Shown here: piece by piece, positions 32,369-40,015 of the stretch
How positions within the stretch are numbered: position 1 is the first letter of the stretch
Layout: each line of letters begins with the position of its first letter
Source: a virus
DNA length: 64,000 bases
Virus record (IMG/VR): IMGVR_UViG_3300034117_001294
Coordinates: 1 to 64,000 of that record
Reading direction: 5' to 3' (one strand)
The notes under the pieces: model-generated
The model's database searches: none
The model's input: the letters and a program-made list of their open reading frames with translations, nothing else
Told to the model about the DNA's origin: nothing
Position numbers and translations under genes: made by a program

Positions 32369-33091
32369 ATGCAAGAAACAATGAAATTCAGTGATAAAAT
32401 TACTATTGTAATTCCTTGTAAGAATGAGGAAAATTACATTCCGTATCTATTAACGCACTTACGTAATCAAATGATAGGTAGTACCAGAATCATTATTGCA
32501 GATTGTTCAACGGACAACACTCGTGAAGTTATTCAAGTATCCAAGGGAAATCTCAATGTTGAAGTTATTGAAGGCGGCCCTGTTTCTACTGCCAAGAACA
32601 ACGGAGCACGGCTAGTTACTACTCCATATATTTTATTCATTGATGCTGATGTACGTTTCTTTAAGGATACGGTTATCCGGGATGCTGTTGCTGAAATAGA
32701 GTCAAAGAACTTAGATCTTATCGGACTAAACCTCAAATGCTATGATCAAGACATTCGAGCAAAGATCGGATTTACACTTTTTAACGTTATAAACAATATT
32801 CTAAAATATTTCTCACCGTTTGCTATTGGTGCATTTATGCTAACTCGTAGAGATCGTTTTGAAGAACTAGGTGGGTTTCCTGAAAAAACAGTAACATCTG
32901 AGGACTATTTTTTATCTAGGCAGTATAGCCCTAAAAAATTCAAAATATTAAATCATTATTTTGGACAAGATAGTCGAAGGTTTAAGAAGATGGGATATTT
33001 TGGAATGGGATGGTATCTCATTAAAAACTTTATCAATCGTAATAATCAAGAATATTGGGACCGGTTAGATTCGTCAAAGTACTGGAACTAA
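32369..33091 (+). CDS. Family 2 glycosyltransferase
   Basis: A 240-residue GT-A protein: ITIVIPCKNEENYIPYLLTH (nucleotide-binding start), IIADCSTDNT, the DxD-type FIDADVRF, and a C-terminal ED motif (VTSEDYFLSRQY). Hydrophobic segments near residues 128-150 (GFTLFNVINNILKYFSPFAI) may associate it with the membrane. It could add sugar to LPS, lipid carriers or virion proteins. Adjacent to the LpxH-like gene. Closed by a terminator. Confidence 0.85.
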   Translation: MQETMKFSDKITIVIPCKNEENYIPYLLTHLRNQMIGSTRIIIADCSTDNTREVIQVSKGNLNVEVIEGGPVSTAKNNGARLVTTPYILFIDADVRFFKDTVIRDAVAEIESKNLDLIGLNLKCYDQDIRAKIGFTLFNVINNILKYFSPFAIGAFMLTRRDRFEELGGFPEKTVTSEDYFLSRQYSPKKFKILNHYFGQDSRRFKKMGYFGMGWYLIKNFINRNNQEYWDRLDSSKYWN

Positions 33092-33103
33092 TAAGATACT
33101 CGC

Positions 33104-33166
33104 CTGCTGACGGCGTACAATGTGATAAGTAGTCAGCAGTAAACCCGCTTTGGCGGGTTTTCTTTT
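33104..33166 (+). terminator. 3' hairpin plus intrinsic terminator
   Basis: CTGCTGAC (33104-33111) pairs with GTCAGCAG (33132-33139) across a 20-nt loop; it is followed at once by AAACCCGC/GCGGGTTT (33141-33160) with a TTTG loop and TTCTTTT. The first hairpin may protect the mRNA 3' end. Confidence 0.85.
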
Positions 33167-33189
33167 GGCAACATTAGACTCAGATTTAG

Positions 33190-33219
33190 TTGACATCGGT
33201 GCTAATACTGATATATAAT
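33190..33219 (+). promoter_or_regulatory. Sigma70 promoter of outer-membrane protein gene
   Basis: TTGACA (33190-33195), an 18-nt spacer and TATAAT (33214-33219), 42 nt upstream of the ATG, with AAAGGAAA as ribosome site. Confidence 0.8.
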
Positions 33220-33261
33220 AGTAGATGATGAATTAATCATCTATTTTAAAGGAAATTAAAA

Positions 33262-33711
33262 ATGAAGAAAATCGCAATCGCATCTCTAATCGCAATGGCA
33301 GCAATGTCTGCATCCGCATTAGAAGTTGGTGTAACAGCCGCACGTGAGTACACAGGTACAAACACAGACGGTATGGGTATTACACTAGGTCAGAAGTTTG
33401 GCAAAGTTGGTGTCACTGCTGGATTTGAGCGTTTCACTAAGGAAGTCAACGACCAAGATCGATTGAGCCTAACAGCTGGTTACGATGTTGCAAAATTTGG
33501 TCCTGTAACAGTTACTCCAAAAGTCGGGGTTGCTCATCTCAGAAACTCTGCCGCAGTTGACGGCTATGCTCTAACACTCGGTGTTGGTGCAAGTGTTCCG
33601 TTAAACAAAACTGTTGACCTCACAGTTGATGCTCGTCGCCAATACGGTCAAGACCGTGTTAACGCATTTGACGGTAACACAGTTACCGCCGGACTAAAAG
33701 TTAAGTTCTGA
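33262..33711 (+). CDS. Small outer-membrane beta-barrel protein
   Basis: A 149-residue protein. The Sec signal peptide (KKIAIASLIAMAAMSASA, cut near residue 19) is followed by alternating amphipathic strands (MGITLGQKF, VGVTAGFERF, LSLTAGYDV, VTVTPKVGVA, YALTLGVGA, VDLTVDARRQY) and a C-terminal Phe (LKVKF), the BAM assembly signal. Probably an 8-stranded barrel such as OmpA/OmpX/Lom types. It has its own sigma70 promoter and terminator, so it can be expressed early and strongly. It may alter surface properties or block superinfection. Confidence 0.8.
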   Translation: MKKIAIASLIAMAAMSASALEVGVTAAREYTGTNTDGMGITLGQKFGKVGVTAGFERFTKEVNDQDRLSLTAGYDVAKFGPVTVTPKVGVAHLRNSAAVDGYALTLGVGASVPLNKTVDLTVDARRQYGQDRVNAFDGNTVTAGLKVKF

Positions 33712-33728
33712 TCTTAACTTTAGTAACC

Positions 33729-33765
33729 AAAAGGCTACTCTGGTAGCCTTTTTTTATGTTATAAT
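33729..33765 (+). terminator. Terminator followed immediately by a -10 box
   Basis: AAAAGGCTAC and GTAGCCTTTT (10 bp, TCTG loop) with a T7 tract end the OMP unit. TATAAT at 33760-33765 follows directly and the next ATG is 5 nt later. The -35 (TACTCT) is poor, so this may be a weak or activator-dependent promoter. Confidence 0.75.
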
Positions 33766-33770
33766 ATTTT

Positions 33771-34076
33771 ATGATTGGTATAGATATTACAAGAATATCT
33801 AGGTTTGAAAAAATGTCAAACTTAGAACAGTTTATCAAACGATTCAATGTGGACGGTACTACTGCTCTAGCGGCCGCAAAGACCTGGGCTTGTCTTGAAG
33901 CAGTTTACAAAGCAGAAGGCGGCAATGTTAACAGTGAGCAAATCAGAGTGCTGTTTCCAAAAAATTCTGCACCCAAGATTGTGGATGTTGATAACACCTT
34001 AAAGTATAACTACACAATGACACTTAGCCATGAAGACGATCTAGTGGTAGCAGTAGCATTCGGAACAAAGGAATAA
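33771..34076 (+). CDS. acpS: Minimal holo-ACP synthase-like (4'-phosphopantetheinyl transferase)
   Basis: A 101-residue protein. MIGIDITRISRFEK matches the AcpS start (GxDxxxIxRxE/F), WACLEAVYKAEGG corresponds to the WxxKEAxxKAxG helix with Lys replaced by Leu, and MTLSHEDDLVVAVAFG to the SISHxxxxAxAxA strand. It is about 20 residues shorter than cellular AcpS. It would attach phosphopantetheine from CoA to acyl carrier protein. The K-to-L change at a conserved position could weaken activity. Linked in theme to the fabF-like gene and desaturase. Confidence 0.7.
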   Translation: MIGIDITRISRFEKMSNLEQFIKRFNVDGTTALAAAKTWACLEAVYKAEGGNVNSEQIRVLFPKNSAPKIVDVDNTLKYNYTMTLSHEDDLVVAVAFGTKE

Positions 34077-34077
34077 T

Positions 34078-34323
34078 ATGGGTCACGGTGGTAAGGGCGA
34101 TAGACAACGCCCTACAGATTTAAAAGCATTTAGCACAAACTATGATGCAATTTTTAGGAAGAAAGATATGCAGGTAAGAGTTAAAGAAGATGAAAGTAAA
34201 ATTGGGCAATGCGGTTGTGGTCGTAGTCCAACAGGTAAGTGCATTGGGTGGCATGGACTGAATGAAGAACAATTAAAAGCTGCACAAGAAAAATATGCAG
34301 CCGAAGGAAAAACAAATGGCTAA
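34078..34323 (+). CDS. Small CxC...C...H protein (CDGSH-like)
   Basis: An 81-residue protein. The N-terminus (MGHGGKGDRQRPTDLKAFST) is a basic phage-type segment. Residues about 43-60 contain CGCGRSPTGKCIGWHGL, which matches the CDGSH iron-sulfur motif (CxCxxS...C-x-G-x-H), except that the spacing between Ser and the third Cys is one residue shorter and Asp is Ile. It may bind a [2Fe-2S] cluster or zinc. It starts 1 nt after acpS. Confidence 0.55.
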   Translation: MGHGGKGDRQRPTDLKAFSTNYDAIFRKKDMQVRVKEDESKIGQCGCGRSPTGKCIGWHGLNEEQLKAAQEKYAAEGKTNG

Positions 34324-34477
34324 AATTCAAGAAACTATTTTTGTTATTAAACTAAGTCAATTGGTTAGAGATCGAGGTGGCGACGGCAATACATTTGCTG
34401 ACTTGCCTGCAACAATAGAACAGGTCATTCAAGAGCTAGTGCCCGGCGATGTTGTTGTTGAAGTAGAACAAGCATAA
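34316..34477 (+). CDS. 53-residue conserved-looking protein
   Basis: The ATG at 34316 overlaps the previous stop (ATGGCTAA). The product starts MAKIQETIFVIKLSQLVRDR and ends VVVEVEQA. Possibly a small alpha/beta dimer. Its last 49 nt overlap the 3' end of the convergent minus-strand gene. Function unknown. Confidence 0.55.
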   Translation: MAKIQETIFVIKLSQLVRDRGGDGNTFADLPATIEQVIQELVPGDVVVEVEQA

Positions 34478-35151
34478 TTAGGTACAGTATATTTTGTTAG
34501 TGTTTCTTCGGAAACACTAAAATTATGTTTGTAATGTGCTATCCTAAATTTTTGTTTAACGCTGAGATGCACTATTGCAACCGGATATAATCTGTCAACC
34601 AGTGGATGTCCTAATAGATATTTTTCTATAGATGCTACTAGACAGTCAGTGGGATGTACTATTTTATGTAGTAGCCAATAAGTTCTGTTTTCTTCACCGG
34701 AGTTAGTTTCGTGTGAATTAATGAGGCGGCATAAAGGAAGATAAGCAGTTATCTTAACACTCATAAAAATATCAAATACATTTAAACTTTCTCCAATCAT
34801 CACACCCAATGTTAATAATGCAACTGCACCAGTGTTCCTACTTTCGGGTATAGAATTATCAGTTGGCAGCGTTCCGGCTAGCATTAGAAATCCAAACTGA
34901 CTAGAGTTCGGAAACGAATAGATAGAAAATGAAATTAAAACATTAGTAGATAAATCTTCAACAGCCAAGACACGGTATTCTGAATTTTTATCTAACAACA
35001 TGTCTATAAGTATCCTTTCGAAATCCTCGTCAGATTTGATATTTTTAAGAGAACCTTGTATATGTGATTTGGATCGATAGATAGATAAAATACTTTCGCA
35101 GTCCAAAAGAGAACATTGAAAAGCTCGAAAGTTACCATATACTAGTTCCAT
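34429..35151 (-). CDS. Unknown protein, possibly GNAT-like
   Basis: A 240-residue protein. RVLAVEDLSTNVLISFSIYS and SRNTGAVALLTLGVMIGESL have a weak resemblance to the central strands of GNAT acetyltransferases, but the acetyl-CoA loop (Q/RxxGxG/A) is not clear. The C-terminal STSTTTSPGTSS is low-complexity and is encoded entirely opposite the plus-strand gene, as expected if this end was acquired by stop-codon loss. A late octamer (GTAAATA on the minus strand, 35157-35163) lies 5 nt upstream. Confidence 0.45.
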   Translation of the reverse strand: MELVYGNFRAFQCSLLDCESILSIYRSKSHIQGSLKNIKSDEDFERILIDMLLDKNSEYRVLAVEDLSTNVLISFSIYSFPNSSQFGFLMLAGTLPTDNSIPESRNTGAVALLTLGVMIGESLNVFDIFMSVKITAYLPLCRLINSHETNSGEENRTYWLLHKIVHPTDCLVASIEKYLLGHPLVDRLYPVAIVHLSVKQKFRIAHYKHNFSVSEETLTKYTVPNYACSTSTTTSPGTSS

Positions 35152-35156
35152 AATAA

Positions 35157-35163
35157 TATTTAC
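35157..35163 (-). promoter_or_regulatory. Late promoter heptamer (minus strand)
   Basis: Reads GTAAATA on the minus strand, 5 nt before the ATG at 35151; no ribosome site between. Confidence 0.4.
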
Positions 35164-35182
35164 TGTTTGGTAAAATCAATGG

Positions 35183-35212
35183 TTGCACTATTGGTTATAC
35201 CGAGTGTATACT
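35183..35212 (+). promoter_or_regulatory. Sigma70-like promoter
   Basis: TTGCAC (35183-35188), an 18-nt spacer and TATACT (35207-35212), 20 nt upstream of the ATG at 35233, with a strong TAGGAGG ribosome site. Confidence 0.65.
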
Positions 35213-35232
35213 ATGTCTATAGGAGGTTCATA

Positions 35233-35562
35233 ATGAACGCTGAATACACACTTACACAATTGAAACTATGGTGCATTAACCAATCTAAAGATGAACAGAT
35301 TTGGTTTAATAAAGATACTACATATCAATGGACTAGGGGCAAAGACACTGCTACTGGATTGATTAATGGTGTAGTACGAAAGTTAGCAGGCATTGATCCT
35401 GCTGGCAAACAAATTTGGGTAGTAGCAGGATCTCTCAAAATTGCACCTAACGGTCAAGTACTGAGATTTACTGGCATTCCTAGCAAGGTCCAAAAGTCAT
35501 TTGAACCACACGCATCGAACACTGCTAATCCTATTGACTTTCCCCAAACTGAGTTAGCATAA
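35233..35562 (+). CDS. Conserved phage protein, unknown
   Basis: A 109-residue protein; the ATG at 35233 is chosen because TAGGAGG lies 6 nt upstream. LTQLKLWCINQSKDEQIWFN and IWVVAGSLKIAPNGQVLRFT suggest a small alpha/beta domain. It heads a run of three genes driven by the promoter at 35183. No recognised family. Confidence 0.55.
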   Translation: MNAEYTLTQLKLWCINQSKDEQIWFNKDTTYQWTRGKDTATGLINGVVRKLAGIDPAGKQIWVVAGSLKIAPNGQVLRFTGIPSKVQKSFEPHASNTANPIDFPQTELA

Positions 35563-35954
35563 TGTCAATGCATCTACATCACCCTAGCCTTAGTCTCAAT
35601 GGCAAGAAGAAGGGCAAAGTTAAATTTCGTAATGCAGACGAGGCTCGTAAAGCACGTGACCTCGACGAGTCTTGGAAAGAACTTCAAAAGAAATGGGCAG
35701 TAGAAGCCGAGGACAAAAAACGTAAGCGGGCACTGTCAGCTGAACCGTTGTCCTACAAATTATCTGCACCACCGGGCAGAGAAAACACATCACGAGCCCC
35801 TAGTCGGGGTGACGGAATGGGCAGTGCAACTCTTGCACCTCCTAAAGTATATACAGGCACAAAAGTCAAGGGCATTGCAACAATGCACAAGTCTAATGCT
35901 GTTCCGGTTTTCTCAGATGAGGAAGCAGTTGCAATTTCTAACATGAGGAGATAA
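35562..35954 (+). CDS. Basic, partly disordered phage protein
   Basis: A 130-residue protein. The first 70 residues are a Lys/Arg/Glu-rich helix (FRNADEARKARDLDESWKEL), followed by a Pro/Ser/Thr/Gly-rich linker (APPGRENTSRAPSRGDGMGS) and a short conserved-looking C-terminus (MHKSNAVPVFSDEEAVAISN). The pattern is familiar among marine phage hypothetical proteins. It starts by sharing one base with the previous stop. Function unknown. Confidence 0.55.
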   Translation: MSMHLHHPSLSLNGKKKGKVKFRNADEARKARDLDESWKELQKKWAVEAEDKKRKRALSAEPLSYKLSAPPGRENTSRAPSRGDGMGSATLAPPKVYTGTKVKGIATMHKSNAVPVFSDEEAVAISNMRR

Positions 35955-35955
35955 T

Positions 35956-36549
35956 ATGACATTTTTTGAAAAATACGGCATGCCTAGATCTAGCGAAGAA
36001 TTACGTGAAGAATATCTACTACAGAAAGAACAAGCAAGGATTAATCCCGCGGCAGAAAACGTTGATCATTACTCAGATCTAGGTTTTAAAAAAGTATGCT
36101 CAGTTAGAAGTACTCGAGTGGGCAATTACTGGGAATATACTCATATTGATGAATCAGTAATGTATGACTCACATAGAAGTTGGGTATACGTTATTACTCA
36201 ACATGGTCGTATTGTCAAGATAGGAGAAACAGGTAATCCGTTAGGAATAAAAATGTCAGATGGACAACCTAAGCTAGGCACACAGTGCCGTCTCGGTCGA
36301 TATAGGAAAGGCGGCGGCACCGATGAGGATATTCGAGATATCCTAAGGATAGAAACACAAAATAAATTTCACATTCATGCTATTGAAATATATGCTATGA
36401 AATGTCCTGAGATTGATTTTCCTATTAAGATCTGTAATGAAGAAAAAATTATCAAATCTCAAATTCACAAAGAATTAGAAAAGGCTTTGTTAGACTATTT
36501 TAAAGCTAATATAGGTAAGTATCCTGATTGTAATGCAGGACGCTGTTAA
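35956..36549 (+). CDS. GIY-YIG/T5orf172-like putative nuclease
   Basis: A 197-residue protein. WVYVITQHGRIVKIGETGNP corresponds to the GIY-YIG/T5orf172 opening (VYV...G.xKIGxT), RLGRYRKGGGTDEDIRDILR provides a conserved Arg-containing helix and RIETQNKFHIHAIEIYAM the acidic strand. The family contains DNA-cleaving and endonuclease-like proteins. It may be a free-standing homing-type nuclease or a host-DNA nuclease. No intron or split gene was seen beside it. Confidence 0.6.
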   Translation: MTFFEKYGMPRSSEELREEYLLQKEQARINPAAENVDHYSDLGFKKVCSVRSTRVGNYWEYTHIDESVMYDSHRSWVYVITQHGRIVKIGETGNPLGIKMSDGQPKLGTQCRLGRYRKGGGTDEDIRDILRIETQNKFHIHAIEIYAMKCPEIDFPIKICNEEKIIKSQIHKELEKALLDYFKANIGKYPDCNAGRC

Positions 36550-36555
36550 TAAATA
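36548..36555 (+). promoter_or_regulatory. Late promoter octamer
   Basis: AATAAATA overlaps the upstream stop and ends 6 nt before the ATG at 36562; no Shine-Dalgarno sequence. Leaderless start predicted. Confidence 0.45.
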
Positions 36556-36561
36556 TCTCTT

Positions 36562-37950
36562 ATGAAACCAACATTAAATGAAAAATTTCTCGCCTACCTA
36601 GCATTACTAAGCGGTATAACTCTTTCGATTGTAGCAGAGTACTACAGTATTCTCGGCCTGACTGCAATTTTCTCAGCCGCAGTTATCCCTGTTGTTATAA
36701 TGGGTATTGCTTTAGGCATAGGAAAAGTCACTGCTACATTATGGCTAAAACAAAATTGGAACATTGCACCCTGGAGTATTCGAACTTACTTGCTGGCTGC
36801 AATCGCAGTATTGATGCTGATCACATCAATGGGTATTTTTGGATTCTTATCTAAAGCACACTCAGATCAAAGCCTAGTATCGGGTGATGTACAAAGCAAG
36901 ATTGCTATCTATGACGAAAAGATTAAAACAGCCAAGGACAATATAGATGCGAACCGTAAGGCTCTTAAACAGATGGATGAGGCTGTGGACCAAGTCATGG
37001 CAAGAAGCAGTTCAGAAACGGGTGCCGACAAAGCTGTTGGGATTAGACGCTCACAACAAAAAGAACGTGCCCGCCTTCAGTCTGAGATCCAAGCCGAACA
37101 GAAAACTGTTGCCGCTATTAGCCAAGAACGTGCTCCAATCGCGGCAGAGGTACGAAAGGTTGAAGCCGAAGTAGGGCCAATCAAATACATTGCGGCATTT
37201 GTCTATGGCGAAACAGATGAAACAATTTTAGAAAAAGCAGTTACCTGGGTAATTGTTATTTTAATCATAGTGTTTGATCCGCTGGCTGTTATTTTATTAT
37301 TATCCAGCCAAATTAGCTTTCAAAAATTCCGTGAATATGAAGAAGGTGATTTCTTATTACACAATACAGTTCCTGCGTTTGTTGCAGATGTCAGTGAACC
37401 GCCTACTAAAGAAAAAATCAAGGACGACCTGTTTCCGACATTTGAAGAAATTACGGAGGGTGACAGCCCACCAGGACCGGTTGTTGACATAGTCTCCCCA
37501 GAATCCACTGTCACAACATCTATACTAGAACAACATCCTTATCTTAATAATGGCTTTACACATTTTGAAGGCTTAGAGCCTATGGTGTATACACCCGAGC
37601 CAGTGGTTGAAAAGCCAAAAGAATATGTTGTAGAGGCTGCATTAATTGATGCACTAGAAGGCACAGTTAATCGACTGCAACAAGAAAACGACGACTTAAA
37701 AAATCAGTTAGAAGACTTGCAAAAGGCAGACTTTGAAGCTAAACTATCTAATGCACAGAAAACTGAAATACAAAGTTTGTATAGCAAAATACATCAATTA
37801 GAAACTAAGCTAACAGGATCTAGTGAATATGTGCAGAACGAAGAACAATCTAAAAGTGGATTGTGGAGAGCTATTAATTCGAAGATCAGTGAAGAAGAAT
37901 ACATAGACAAAATACGTAAGCAGAATGATAACACTGATAACGCCGCCTGA
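36562..37950 (+). CDS. Membrane coiled-coil protein (DUF4407-like)
   Basis: A 462-residue protein. Three transmembrane segments occur at about residues 13-32, 34-56 and 74-96. A periplasmic or cytoplasmic coiled coil (about 110-200) precedes a fourth TM at about 221-245 (VTWVIVILIIVFDPLAVILL). A long cytoplasmic tail with another coiled coil (about 365-425) follows. This layout matches DUF4407-type proteins found in bacteria and T4-like marine phages. It could remodel the inner membrane or anchor a complex; function unknown. Confidence 0.65.
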   Translation: MKPTLNEKFLAYLALLSGITLSIVAEYYSILGLTAIFSAAVIPVVIMGIALGIGKVTATLWLKQNWNIAPWSIRTYLLAAIAVLMLITSMGIFGFLSKAHSDQSLVSGDVQSKIAIYDEKIKTAKDNIDANRKALKQMDEAVDQVMARSSSETGADKAVGIRRSQQKERARLQSEIQAEQKTVAAISQERAPIAAEVRKVEAEVGPIKYIAAFVYGETDETILEKAVTWVIVILIIVFDPLAVILLLSSQISFQKFREYEEGDFLLHNTVPAFVADVSEPPTKEKIKDDLFPTFEEITEGDSPPGPVVDIVSPESTVTTSILEQHPYLNNGFTHFEGLEPMVYTPEPVVEKPKEYVVEAALIDALEGTVNRLQQENDDLKNQLEDLQKADFEAKLSNAQKTEIQSLYSKIHQLETKLTGSSEYVQNEEQSKSGLWRAINSKISEEEYIDKIRKQNDNTDNAA

Positions 37951-38305
37951 TATATTTGAAAACGAGAACGACAGTATTCTCTTTATGAATATATCAGACC
38001 AAGAGCAAGAAGATGCAAGCAAATGGTTCTCGGATCACTTGTTAGAGAAACCTATCAACCTATATTACTATCAAGGCGAGACTGATATAGGTTGGTTGTT
38101 TCATGCAATTTCAAAATCCAAAGCAGTGTACATCAACTGTAACAATGACAGCGATGTTACTAAATGGATAACTAGTTACGTACTCGGCAAGCCGCATGTT
38201 TTTTATTCGGCTGCTGATGAGAATTTCAAAGCGTTGATGAGTTATATTAACCAACAACTCGTTAACAATATTACTAAATTTCTAGAGGTTAATTTTGGCA
38301 AATAA
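37925..38305 (+). CDS. Conserved T4-like phage protein, unknown
   Basis: A 126-residue soluble protein (FMNISDQEQEDASKWFSDHL, GWLFHAISKSKAVYINCNND) overlapping the membrane protein gene by 26 nt and clpX by 11 nt. The alternating beta/alpha pattern suggests a small Rossmann-like fold (nucleoside-modification or Toprim-like domains look similar). I recognise the pattern as a conserved marine phage protein without known function. Confidence 0.55.
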   Translation: MITLITPPDIFENENDSILFMNISDQEQEDASKWFSDHLLEKPINLYYYQGETDIGWLFHAISKSKAVYINCNNDSDVTKWITSYVLGKPHVFYSAADENFKALMSYINQQLVNNITKFLEVNFGK

Positions 38306-39533
38306 AGATCACACTCCCAGTTGCAGTTTCTGCGGTAAGAGTAAAGAAGAAGTTGAAAAACTAATTGTTGGCGGTGACAACATTGCAATTTGTAATGAAT
38401 GCGTTGACCTGTGTCTTGACATTCTCAAAGACGACAAGGTTAAAAAATTCCCTACAGATTCTGCTCAGTTGCTTAATCCAGTTCGAGTTAAAGAATATCT
38501 CGATGAATACGTGATCGGACAAGCTGATGCTAAAATGGCACTGGCGGTAGCAGTATGTCAGCACTTCAAACGTATTGCTAAAAATAATCGTAACATTGAA
38601 ATTGACAAGACTAATGTGCTGATGATGGGTCCAACTGGCTGCGGCAAAACCATGCTGGTTAAAAAACTAGCCGAGTACTTAGATGTACCATTTGCAATCT
38701 GTGATGCTACTGGACTTACTGAAGCAGGATACGTTGGAGACGATGTCGAAAGTGTTCTTGTACGTCTAGTTGGCAATGCTGATGGTGATATCAAGAAAGC
38801 AGAGCACGGCATTATATATATTGATGAAATTGACAAGATTAGCCGCAAAGGTGAAAGTGCCAGTATCACTCGTGACGTATCAGGCGAAGGCGTCCAACAA
38901 GGGCTGTTGAAAATGATTGAAGGCAGTGTGGTTAGACTGCCAGCAGGTGAAAAACGCAAACATCCACGCGGTGAGATGAACGAAATTGATACTCAAAATA
39001 TTCTGTTCATTTGCGGCGGTGCATTTGTGGGACTGGATAAAATTGTAGCACGTAGAACCACTACTAGCTCAGTAGGTTTTGGCAGCAAACTAAAAGGCAA
39101 AGATGAAAAGAAAGATCTTTTCAAAGAAGTTACTACTAAAGACCTAATCAGCTTTGGATTAATCCCAGAATTTGTAGGTCGTTTTGGTACAGCTACATCA
39201 GTTGATGAGCTAACAACTGAACAATTAGTGCAAATCCTTAAAGAGCCAAAAAACAGTCTATTACAACAATATCAGTATATCTTTGAACTAGACGGAGTTG
39301 AACTTCAAATTGAAGATAGTGCATTAGGTGCAATCGCCGAACAGGCAAAGTTAATGGAGACTAACGCACGTGGTCTCAAGAATATTTTGGAAAAAATACT
39401 TTTACGTTATCAATTCGAAGCCATGGATCTTGTAGCCCGTGGTTTAACCAAAATTGTGATAAGTAAAGAAACAGTCGAAGGAAAGCCGGCTGTGCTAATT
39501 TTTGACAAAAAAGAAAATGAAAAGAAACAATAA
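38295..39533 (+). CDS. clpX: ATP-dependent protease unfoldase ClpX
   Basis: A full-length ClpX of 412 residues, starting at TTG overlapping the previous gene. It has the N-terminal zinc-binding domain (Cys10, Cys13, Cys33, Cys36), Walker A GPTGCGKT, pore loop GYVGDD, Walker [11 protein letters not shown] and sensor regions RGLKNILE. The ClpP-docking loop is retained as VGFG (IGF in E. coli). It should unfold tagged substrates and feed host ClpP. In this window it sits with tmRNA and ClpS, which supply substrates. It differs from host copies only by reading; no truncation seen. Confidence 0.97.
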   Translation: MANKDHTPSCSFCGKSKEEVEKLIVGGDNIAICNECVDLCLDILKDDKVKKFPTDSAQLLNPVRVKEYLDEYVIGQADAKMALAVAVCQHFKRIAKNNRNIEIDKTNVLMMGPTGCGKTMLVKKLAEYLDVPFAICDATGLTEAGYVGDDVESVLVRLVGNADGDIKKAEHGIIYIDEIDKISRKGESASITRDVSGEGVQQGLLKMIEGSVVRLPAGEKRKHPRGEMNEIDTQNILFICGGAFVGLDKIVARRTTTSSVGFGSKLKGKDEKKDLFKEVTTKDLISFGLIPEFVGRFGTATSVDELTTEQLVQILKEPKNSLLQQYQYIFELDGVELQIEDSALGAIAEQAKLMETNARGLKNILEKILLRYQFEAMDLVARGLTKIVISKETVEGKPAVLIFDKKENEKKQ

Positions 39534-39747
39534 TAAAGGTCTTAGTGTTGAAGTTAAGGATGACAATGTTAACGTTGCCCTTAGAAAATTCAAAAAGAAA
39601 GTAGAAGACTCTGGAAAACTAATTGATGTAGTTAAACGTCAACACTTTGAAAAACCCACCACTGAGAAGAAACGTAAAAAAGGAGCCGCTCGAGCTCGCT
39701 GGCTTAAAAAGCTCAGAGATGAAAGTCTTCCTAAAAAAATGTATTGA
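39517..39747 (+). CDS. rpsU: 30S ribosomal protein bS21
   Basis: A 76-residue protein. LSVEVKDDNVNVALRKFKKK and EKPTTEKKRKKGAARARWLK match bS21 (small, very basic, containing the conserved YEKPTxxRxR segment as FEKPTTEKKRKK). The ATG at 39517 lies inside the end of clpX; a TTG at 39502 is an alternative. Phage bS21 can join host ribosomes and alter initiation. It is encoded right next to clpX and before a leaderless-type promoter. Confidence 0.92.
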   Translation: MKRNNNKGLSVEVKDDNVNVALRKFKKKVEDSGKLIDVVKRQHFEKPTTEKKRKKGAARARWLKKLRDESLPKKMY

Positions 39748-39772
39748 CACCTTCGTTATTATCTGCTACAAT
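39744..39772 (+). promoter_or_regulatory. Near-consensus sigma70 promoter with leaderless geometry
   Basis: TTGACA (39744-39749), a 17-nt spacer and TACAAT (39767-39772). The ATG of the next gene is at 39779, i.e. where transcription should begin, so the mRNA has little or no leader. Confidence 0.8.
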
Positions 39773-39778
39773 ATATAC

Positions 39779-40015
39779 ATGAGCAAAAAACTTGAAATCA
39801 AATTTGCCCCTGGATGTTTTGATAACTTCTCAGGATCCCAAGATGAGCTCGACGAGCTGATGGCCGAAATCCAAAAAATGGCAGAAACCGGAGAGCTTTT
39901 CGAACAATCGAAACCTTTAGATATTGATGAACTGATTGACGAGGATCCAGAATTTGCAGAAGCACTTCTGCGTCAGATCAACGATGTTCCGTCAGAACCA
40001 AGAAAGTTACAATAA
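39779..40015 (+). CDS. Small acidic phage protein, unknown
   Basis: A 78-residue strongly acidic helical protein (DELDELMAEIQKMAETGELF ... DELIDEDPEFAEALLRQI). The start at 39779 is 6 nt after a -10 box. Acidic small early proteins of phages often inhibit or mimic nucleic-acid-binding host proteins, but there is no direct evidence here. The next gene starts directly after its stop. Confidence 0.6.
   Translation: MSKKLEIKFAPGCFDNFSGSQDELDELMAEIQKMAETGELFEQSKPLDIDELIDEDPEFAEALLRQINDVPSEPRKLQ

Noticed and set aside
35956-36549. A homing endonuclease inside an intron
   Set aside because: The GIY-YIG-like gene has intact neighbours on both sides, and no interrupted gene or intron structure was seen.
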